Positions 58,491-64,000 of a stretch of DNA of 64,000 nt are shown here, in pieces. The stretch covers positions 2,480,001 through 2,544,000 of the forward strand of contig NZ_CP014137.1 in the NCBI RefSeq assembly GCF_002291445.1. The letters run 5' to 3'. The stretch is from Brenneria goodwinii. GTDB lineage: Bacteria; Pseudomonadota; Gammaproteobacteria; Enterobacterales; Enterobacteriaceae. Under the pieces are notes generated by a model. The model had not been told where the DNA came from. It ran no database searches and saw only the letters and a program-made list of their open reading frames with translations. The stretch's first letter is position 1, and each line of letters begins with the position of its first letter. Made by a program: the position numbers and the translations under genes.

Positions 58491-61102
58491 CCCGCTTTGG
58501 AGTAGGTTATTGGCTGATTTTCACTACCGTTCGGCAACGCATAATCGACCAGACATTGCTGCTGCGCGCCGCCGCCCCATTCAACTTTCAGCGAGCCTTT
58601 GTTCGGCAGCCCCGACAGGAATACCTGACCGTTGTCGCCGACGATGCCGGTGTAATCGCTATCGGTGCGCGTAACCTGCGCGCCAAACGGCACCGGTTTT
58701 CCATCCCGTTGCAACAGGGTAATCAGGGCGCGGCCCCCCACACGGGCACGGAAGTCCGCCCGCACCAATGCGCCGCGCGTCGGCACCACATTCACCACGG
58801 CGTTGTCGATCTCGGTATTGGTTTTCAGCGAATCGATATCCAGGGCAATGCGGTTGGCGCGATACACGCTGGCATAAGGAATTACCGCATAACCACGCCA
58901 GTCGGTATGAATACCGGTGGTATTGAGCAGCTTCACATCTTCGGCTCCGGGCGCCTTGATTAACACATTGGTGTCGCCCAGCGGTTGGCTGAGGGTGATG
59001 CCGTTGGCATGGGCGACAATGCCGCCGTTCAAACCGTAGTTCACCTGATGGTAATCGCGGTAGTAGTTGTACCCGACGTTGCTATTGCCGTAAGCGCCTT
59101 GATAATTAAGGTCAACACCGCCGCTGTAGCCGATGTTTTTATTCCCATAGCCCTGCCGCACGCTGTAATTGAGATTATTATCTTCCAGCAGCGTTCCGCT
59201 GACGCCGGCCTGATGAACGGTGCGGTGGCGGTTGTCGGTGGTGGCGTTATACGTCGCGTACATACTGTTGCTGGAATTGCTGAATATGCCTTTGTTTTGT
59301 ACGGGGCTGAGCCATTGACCAAGCGGCAGCGAGAGGTTGAACGACACCATCCGATCGCTATCGTCAAGCCCCTGGCTTTTGTTGTAGCTGTACGTCAGGT
59401 TATAACTAATGTTGTTATAGTTACCGCTGTAGCCCACTTGCCACAGCTCATTGCTGCGGTCGCTTTGCCAATAGGTCTGACGGTTGGCGGAGAAGAATAT
59501 CGACCCCATCCCCTCGGCCAACTGCTGAGAAATATTGATTTGCATTTGGCTTTTCTTGGCATGACGCAGGTCATAGTAGTCGCGGTAGACGATACGATCG
59601 GTCACCGAATCATCTATGGTGTAACCCTGCATATTCTTGTAGCTGGCTTCATCCAGCGTAAAGAAGCCTTTGGTGGAATAGCGGTAGCCGAGAAGCTGGA
59701 AGTTGGTGCCGAGGTCATTAAGCGATTTGGCGTACAGGAAACGCGCCGACTGGCCGTCATGCTCGCTGCCGTCCGCCAGTTTGGTATGGGCCTGCGTGAC
59801 GTCCAAAGAGAGCGCGCCCCAATAACCCAAATTCTGCCCGGCGCCGAATGCCGCGGATTGATAGTCTTCCGACAACTGGCTGCCGCCGTACAGCGTCGTG
59901 CCGTGCGGCAACCCCCAGACCAATGTGCCCTGTGCGAATTTCGGTTTATCCTGCTGACTCAGGTTGCTGCGGTATTCCGCCAGCGTAACGGCGTATTTGA
60001 CGTGGCCTTCTCGTTGCAGCAGCGGCACGGCCGAATAAGGCAGGGTAAAGCTATTGACGCTGTTGTCGCTTTCGGTAACGGTCACTTGCAAGTCACCGCT
60101 GGATGACGTGGGGTAAAGATCGTTGATAACGAACGCGCCGGGCGCGACGTACGCCTGATAAATGACGTAGCCGTTTTGCCGGATGGTGACGCGGGCGTTG
60201 CTCTTGGCGATTCCGCGAATCGTGGGAGCGAAACCGCGCAGGCTGTCCGGCAGCATGGTGTCGTCAGACGCCAATTGCACACCGCGAAAGCCAAGGCTGT
60301 CGAACACTTCGCCAGGCGTGGTGCTGTCGCCGATCGTCACCTGACTGCGCCAGGGCGTGACCGCATGTTGTAAATAAGTGCTGACGTGCTGCCATTCGCT
60401 GTTGCTGACGTTGTGCTGCTGGTTATAGTTCCAGGTAGAGAAGTCACGCAGGCGCCAGCCTTTCCAGTTAATTCCGCTGTCTAAATTGAGAAAATAGTTA
60501 TTGCTGTTAGTGCTGCCGCCGGAGGTGTTGCTACCGGTGAAATGGTAATTGAGCAATGCGGTGGTGATACCGTCATCCCACTGTTCCGGTGGAATATAGC
60601 CGCGCCCGCTGTGCGTCAACGCGACTTGCGGCACGCTGAGATAAAGACGTTGCAGCTCGAAATTGAAGATACTGCTGGCATCGGGAATCGCCGCCGCCAG
60701 CGGTATGCATTTATCGCTGGGCGCCTGCGCGATGTCGGGAATAGAGCCTACATTGATATTAAGTTGCGACAGCATCGGCCGTGTCAGACAGGCTTCCAGC
60801 CCGGTGTCATCTGCTGCCGGCGCGGCGGCGTTTTTCGCGGCGGCAGGTCTGGCGTGAAAAGAGACATCGCGGGAAGTGGCAAACTCGTCGTTGATATAAA
60901 TATCCACGCGATAAAGACCGGGAGGCTGTCCTTCGCCACGTTCGAAACGCGATAGATCGGCAACGGCTGACGGGTCGTTCGATAGAAACGACGGATTAAA
61001 ATACTCTTCGGCCGATGCGCCGCCGAATGGCAGCGCGATGCTCAATATAATCGCCTGATATAGCGGATTCAGGCGACAATGTATAGGGATTAGCGACTGC
61101 AT
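58481..61102 (-). CDS. Outer-membrane fimbrial usher (FimD/PapC family)
   Basis: This 873-residue usher has a signal peptide (ending PFGGASA), an N-terminal chaperone-binding domain (EEYFNPSFLSNDPSAVADLS, GLYRVDIYINDEF), a 24-strand barrel with plug (RGFAPTIRGIAKSNARVTIR, QNGYVIYQAYVAPGAFVIND) and C-terminal domains (RGALVRADFRARVGGRALIT, ending CLVDYALPNGSENQP). The ATG at 61102 has a gcgagg ribosome site. It assembles and secretes the fimbria. Length and plan agree with type-1-like ushers. Confidence 0.95.
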   Translation of the reverse strand: MQSLIPIHCRLNPLYQAIILSIALPFGGASAEEYFNPSFLSNDPSAVADLSRFERGEGQPPGLYRVDIYINDEFATSRDVSFHARPAAAKNAAAPAADDTGLEACLTRPMLSQLNINVGSIPDIAQAPSDKCIPLAAAIPDASSIFNFELQRLYLSVPQVALTHSGRGYIPPEQWDDGITTALLNYHFTGSNTSGGSTNSNNYFLNLDSGINWKGWRLRDFSTWNYNQQHNVSNSEWQHVSTYLQHAVTPWRSQVTIGDSTTPGEVFDSLGFRGVQLASDDTMLPDSLRGFAPTIRGIAKSNARVTIRQNGYVIYQAYVAPGAFVINDLYPTSSSGDLQVTVTESDNSVNSFTLPYSAVPLLQREGHVKYAVTLAEYRSNLSQQDKPKFAQGTLVWGLPHGTTLYGGSQLSEDYQSAAFGAGQNLGYWGALSLDVTQAHTKLADGSEHDGQSARFLYAKSLNDLGTNFQLLGYRYSTKGFFTLDEASYKNMQGYTIDDSVTDRIVYRDYYDLRHAKKSQMQINISQQLAEGMGSIFFSANRQTYWQSDRSNELWQVGYSGNYNNISYNLTYSYNKSQGLDDSDRMVSFNLSLPLGQWLSPVQNKGIFSNSSNSMYATYNATTDNRHRTVHQAGVSGTLLEDNNLNYSVRQGYGNKNIGYSGGVDLNYQGAYGNSNVGYNYYRDYHQVNYGLNGGIVAHANGITLSQPLGDTNVLIKAPGAEDVKLLNTTGIHTDWRGYAVIPYASVYRANRIALDIDSLKTNTEIDNAVVNVVPTRGALVRADFRARVGGRALITLLQRDGKPVPFGAQVTRTDSDYTGIVGDNGQVFLSGLPNKGSLKVEWGGGAQQQCLVDYALPNGSENQPITYSKAGCQ

Positions 61103-61205
61103 TCGAAAATCCTCGCTGTTATAACGAAAACGCGCCCGCAAGCGAAAATGGGGTCATTGCGCTTTTATTTACTTTATTTTTGCTGCCAGTGGCGATGCGC
61201 TGAAA

Positions 61206-61928
61206 TCACTTCAGTACGCCGATCGCTTTGGGCGTATTGCCACCGTAATCGTTGATGGTCTGATAGGTCAGATCGCCGCTGGTCCCGGCAGGGAGCGCTA
61301 TCGAAACATTCCCCATGGGCGGCACCATGGTATTGGGCAGCTTTTTCCCGCTTCTATTGATGTTGACTAACGTAATGTAATAAGGCGTGGGGTTATCGAT
61401 GCGGGCCGTTTCGTTCACTCGGCTGAAATGCAGTTTGTCTGGCGCGTCAATAGATGAAATAGCCAGATTGGCCGGACGCACGAACAACTTGATACGCGAC
61501 AATACCGCCAGTTGCAGCACATTTTTATTCTGCAGGTCGTTTTTATCCACCGAGGGAATCGCCTTGACGTTCATCCAGAAAATAGACTCTCGGTCAGTCG
61601 GCAGCGGTTTGCCGGCATACATGATGCGCAGCGTATTTTCGCCTTTAGGATTGGCGACAAACAGCGGCGGCGTGACGACGAAATCGCCGGTTTTATTGCC
61701 GCTGCTGTCTTCCACCCAGGATTGAATCAGAAAACGCGATTTTTCATCGCTGTTGTTGACGGCCAATGATGTCTGGGTCGCGCCGATGGGATAGATAACA
61801 CGCGTAGCGCCAAGGCCGATCCCCCCCGCCAGTGCGGCGTGAGAAACCGTCAATAAAGAAAAAAACACCATGCCGACGCGAGCTAACTCGCGTAATGACG
61901 TCACATATAATGATGGGGAATTAAACAC
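61206..61928 (-). CDS. Periplasmic fimbrial chaperone (FimC/PapD family)
   Basis: This 240-residue two-Ig-domain chaperone has GIGLGATRVIYPIGATQTSL, IQSWVEDSSG, FVVTPPLFVANPKGENTLRI and RESIFWMNVKAIP. The conserved Arg of the subunit-binding cleft lies in ATRVIYP and the Lys in SRIKLFVRP. I choose the GTG at 61928, which has a gagg site six bases upstream and gives a normal signal peptide (ending SHAALA). It lies between fimA and the usher. Confidence 0.92.
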   Translation of the reverse strand: MFNSPSLYVTSLRELARVGMVFFSLLTVSHAALAGGIGLGATRVIYPIGATQTSLAVNNSDEKSRFLIQSWVEDSSGNKTGDFVVTPPLFVANPKGENTLRIMYAGKPLPTDRESIFWMNVKAIPSVDKNDLQNKNVLQLAVLSRIKLFVRPANLAISSIDAPDKLHFSRVNETARIDNPTPYYITLVNINRSGKKLPNTMVPPMGNVSIALPAGTSGDLTYQTINDYGGNTPKAIGVLK

Positions 61929-62141
61929 GTTAGACCTCGTTGACGCATAATTGATGTATAAATAGACGCAAAACAGTCGGTTCCCTAACGGCCGCAGGAC
62001 TGCATCTGTCGGACGACAGGCGAAAATGGGAGCAACAGAACGCCATCGCGCGGTGGCGGTGAATGGGTGTCCTTGCAATGACCTTTTCCAACTGAATCAG
62101 CCATCCCTGGCTTCTGTTCACATCCTTATACGTGTTACGAC

Positions 62142-62696
62142 TTATTCATACTGCATGGTGAAGGTGGCATCCGCGTCAGCCTGACCAGGGGTAACGGCTT
62201 CCAGAGTTGATTTATAACGTGCGGTAAAATTCAACGTGTTACCGTTACCGTTAACCAGAGTTTGCGCAGCGGAGAAAGTAGAACCGTTTGGCGGCAATAC
62301 GGTGCCTTTGCTGTCGGAAATTTCAATACCTACGCCGCTTGCCGCGCCGGCGCCACCATTAGTGATGTTGCTGGTGGACAGCACAGTGTTATCGGTAGAA
62401 TCAGCTGAACCATTGAAAGCAACAGCGGCGGTAGTAGAGACGGTGGTATCACAATCTTCAAGTTTGATAGTGAATGGAACCTTGCTGGTATATGCCCCCA
62501 CCGCGGTGAAGTTAGCCGTACGGTACTGGCCCAGGTTTACGGTCTGGTCGGCAGAGTTGGTGCTTACCGCACAGGCAGCGTTAACAATTTCGCCTTTAAA
62601 ATGAACGGTACCGCCAGAAACGGTTGTTGCGGCGGCAGCCAAACCAGATGACAGCACAGATGCACCGATCAGGGCACTGAGTAGTAATTTACGCAT
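62142..62696 (-). CDS. Major fimbrial subunit (FimA-like)
   Basis: The 184-residue pilin has a signal peptide (MRKLLLSALIGASVLSSGLA), the conserved GTVHFKGEIVNAACAVSTNS, QTVNLGQYRTANF, PFTIKLEDCDT disulfide partner and the C-terminal QADADATFTMQYE with the penultimate Tyr used by chaperones. An aaggaa ribosome site precedes the ATG. It is the first gene of the operon, with a 213-bp gap before the chaperone gene, as usual for the abundant subunit. Confidence 0.95.
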   Translation of the reverse strand: MRKLLLSALIGASVLSSGLAAAATTVSGGTVHFKGEIVNAACAVSTNSADQTVNLGQYRTANFTAVGAYTSKVPFTIKLEDCDTTVSTTAAVAFNGSADSTDNTVLSTSNITNGGAGAASGVGIEISDSKGTVLPPNGSTFSAAQTLVNGNGNTLNFTARYKSTLEAVTPGQADADATFTMQYE

Positions 62697-63400
62697 AAGT
62701 GACGATTCCTTATTACCAATAAAAGGCTATATGAATGACCAATAAAATGAATGTGGCGTAGCGGCCACACGGATATTTCTCGCCTGCCTACTCCATCCTG
62801 ACGCTGATATAAAGGCACACTGAAATGAATGTCTGTATATAGCGTCATAAGTAGTCATGTTGAGAAAAACACTGCATACACAGCATCCTTTCCGCCCTCT
62901 TATTATTTTTAAAAAACATAGAATTGTGGGCAAAGAGGCCAAAAACCGGCGAATACAGACAAAAAGACTCACATAATCGATCTTGGGCCGGCAATCACAG
63001 AACAATAACCTAACGATGACTCATCATTTAAAACAACGCCCCATTTTTTTTGGGGTGAAGGTCAACAATAAAAAATTGCAAAAAAAATAAAAAACAGGCA
63101 TATGAACAAATATGTTTTTTAATTGTTAAATATTATAAAAATACGGCAACCTTATAAATCCCACCCCTATCTTATTATTAATAGGATATTTATATACGGA
63201 TAAAATATATCGACATAATTCAATATCCATAGATGATTATCAAAATACGCCGGCATGGGGAAAATAACAGGTAGGACTTCTGCGGCAATAAGTAAAGATC
63301 GAGGGAAGTATTGCTGAACTGAAAGTAAGGAAAGGCGGAAATCGTACGATTAACCGGATACGTAGGCGACTACGTATCCAGTCTGCAACGTGTTAGAACA
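62697..63400. promoter_or_regulatory. Long A+T-rich control region of the fimbrial operon
   Basis: About 700 bp without a credible gene. accaataaaa occurs twice near 62715 and 62740. A hairpin CCCCA-T6-TGGGG lies near 63042-63058. Long A- and T-runs follow to 63240. No pair of long inverted repeats, as would mark a fimS-type invertible promoter, was seen within the window. The extreme A+T content would suit H-NS silencing (inference). Confidence 0.35.
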
Positions 63401-64000
63401 CTAATTAGACTTTTCATTAAAAAAGATTTGTTTTAACCGGCCATTCTCCAGCTCGATGATATGTTCCTCCTGAAGTTTCTTCAAAATCCTGAATATCGTA
63501 CTTTTCGACAACGATGTTCTCTCGGCAATAAAGGTTAACGCGCTAAAACGCTGCCTGACCTCAGGTGGAAGATTATTCAGGGAAACCAGCATTTTCTCTA
63601 CGATAGAGATCGAATCGCCGTCGTTATCGACACAAAAGTTGACCAGATAATGAAACCAGAAATTAGCAATTTTCAGAACGTCATCAAATCGCTGATAGGC
63701 GGTAACTACCCTGAAAGCCAGATCAAAGGGTACGCATCTTATTTTTCCGTAATCAATTCTTTCAAGATAAATATCGTCGCAATCTAATAGCGCCTGAGAC
63801 CAGCCCACAATAGACGGAGATAAAATGACCGAGATAACTTTATTATCTCTGGTGCGCTTCATTAAAAATTCACCCTCATCAAGAAAATAGATAAACTTCT
63901 CGCCTCCGGTATGAAGATGATAGCGTCGCTTCCCTTTAACAACTTCGCTGGGTGTAGCTGAATGTGTATGCGGATAAAGCGTTTTTGTCAGACGAGATAT
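63401..64000 (-). CDS. IprA/YaiV-like winged-helix regulator, 5' end beyond the window
   Basis: The minus-strand frame is open from 64000 (…SEVVKGKRRYHLHTGGEKFI) to the stop at 63401, about 199 residues without a definite start; an internal ATG at 63862 is not the true start because the family's cyclic-nucleotide-like beta-roll lies upstream of it (IYFLDEGEFLMKRTRDNKVI). The C-terminal winged helix RQRFSALTFIAERTSLSKST plus IFRILKKLQEEHIIELENG parallels E. coli YaiV (IprA family). It sits upstream of the fimbrial operon on the same strand and may regulate it, which is inference. Confidence 0.75.
   Translation of the reverse strand: MSRLTKTLYPHTHSATPSEVVKGKRRYHLHTGGEKFIYFLDEGEFLMKRTRDNKVISVILSPSIVGWSQALLDCDDIYLERIDYGKIRCVPFDLAFRVVTAYQRFDDVLKIANFWFHYLVNFCVDNDGDSISIVEKMLVSLNNLPPEVRQRFSALTFIAERTSLSKSTIFRILKKLQEEHIIELENGRLKQIFFNEKSN

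Noticed and set aside
58985..60106. Plus-strand frame of 373 residues opposite the usher gene.
   Set aside because: It is a shadow of the usher reading frame with no ribosome site or domain resemblance.
62697..63400. An invertible (phase-variable) fimbrial promoter was looked for.
   Set aside because: No pair of inverted repeats bracketing a promoter and no recombinase gene are visible in the window.

Overview
The window looks like a chromosomal segment of a plant-associated enterobacterium, most likely Pectobacteriaceae (Brenneria/Dickeya/Pectobacterium side of Enterobacterales). This is inferred from enterobacterial hemB, fhuCDB, umuDC, acuI (yhdH) and a chaperone-usher fimbrial locus, from moderate-to-high G+C coding DNA with AT-rich spacers, and from the accessory content. 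No rRNA, tRNA or CRISPR array was recognised.

Layout. Positions 1-5.3 kb hold an iron block on the minus strand: the 5' end of a TonB-dependent siderophore receptor with a Fur box, a barrel remnant of a second receptor, then fhuB, fhuD and fhuC (transcribed C-D-B). hemB follows (5.3-6.3 kb). Positions 6.6-11.3 kb carry a two-component system followed by an APC permease and an exported methyltransferase; the promoters of both units share the same three-half-site operator, so they probably form one regulon. Positions 11.3-15.6 kb are miscellaneous: a LysR remnant, a cysteine hydrolase, an RomA/UlaG-like metallo-hydrolase and a sugar-type MFS transporter. Positions 16.0-25.1 kb are a complete sigma-54-controlled catabolic module: an FhlA-type activator, two OFA-type MFS transporters, and a two-subunit molybdenum transhydroxylase (pyrogallol/phloroglucinol type). 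Its promoter shows a -24/-12 element, an IHF site and three tandem upstream activator sites. Positions 25.3-30.7 kb hold a DHA2 MFS exporter and a TrmB regulator/NCS1 permease/amidohydrolase cluster.

Positions 30.9-36.2 kb are a small defence-type island: one 1524-residue protein with an N-terminal nuclease-like region and a STAND NTPase core, beside a frameshifted unknown gene. umuDC (two LexA boxes) and an EAL-HDOD protein follow. Positions 40-43.9 kb contain a TetR-controlled operon for two Tat-exported hydrolases (ceramidase-like and esterase). Positions 43.9-49.8 kb hold a radical SAM/SPASM protein, a coiled-coil lipoprotein, LOG and Nudix proteins, and acuR-acuI. Positions 50.2-55.1 kb hold an M20 amidohydrolase with an MHS transporter under a LysR regulator, plus a SnoaL-like protein divergent from an AraC regulator. 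Positions 55.2-62.7 kb are a fimbrial operon with a duplicated adhesin/minor-pilin pair, followed upstream by an IprA/YaiV-like regulator cut by the window end.

Two intergenic repeat families run through the window. One is a G+C-rich palindromic repeat. The other is a ~331-334 bp MITE with Tn5/IS50-like ends, present in three full copies, each sitting inside a copy of the palindromic repeat, plus one degraded copy.
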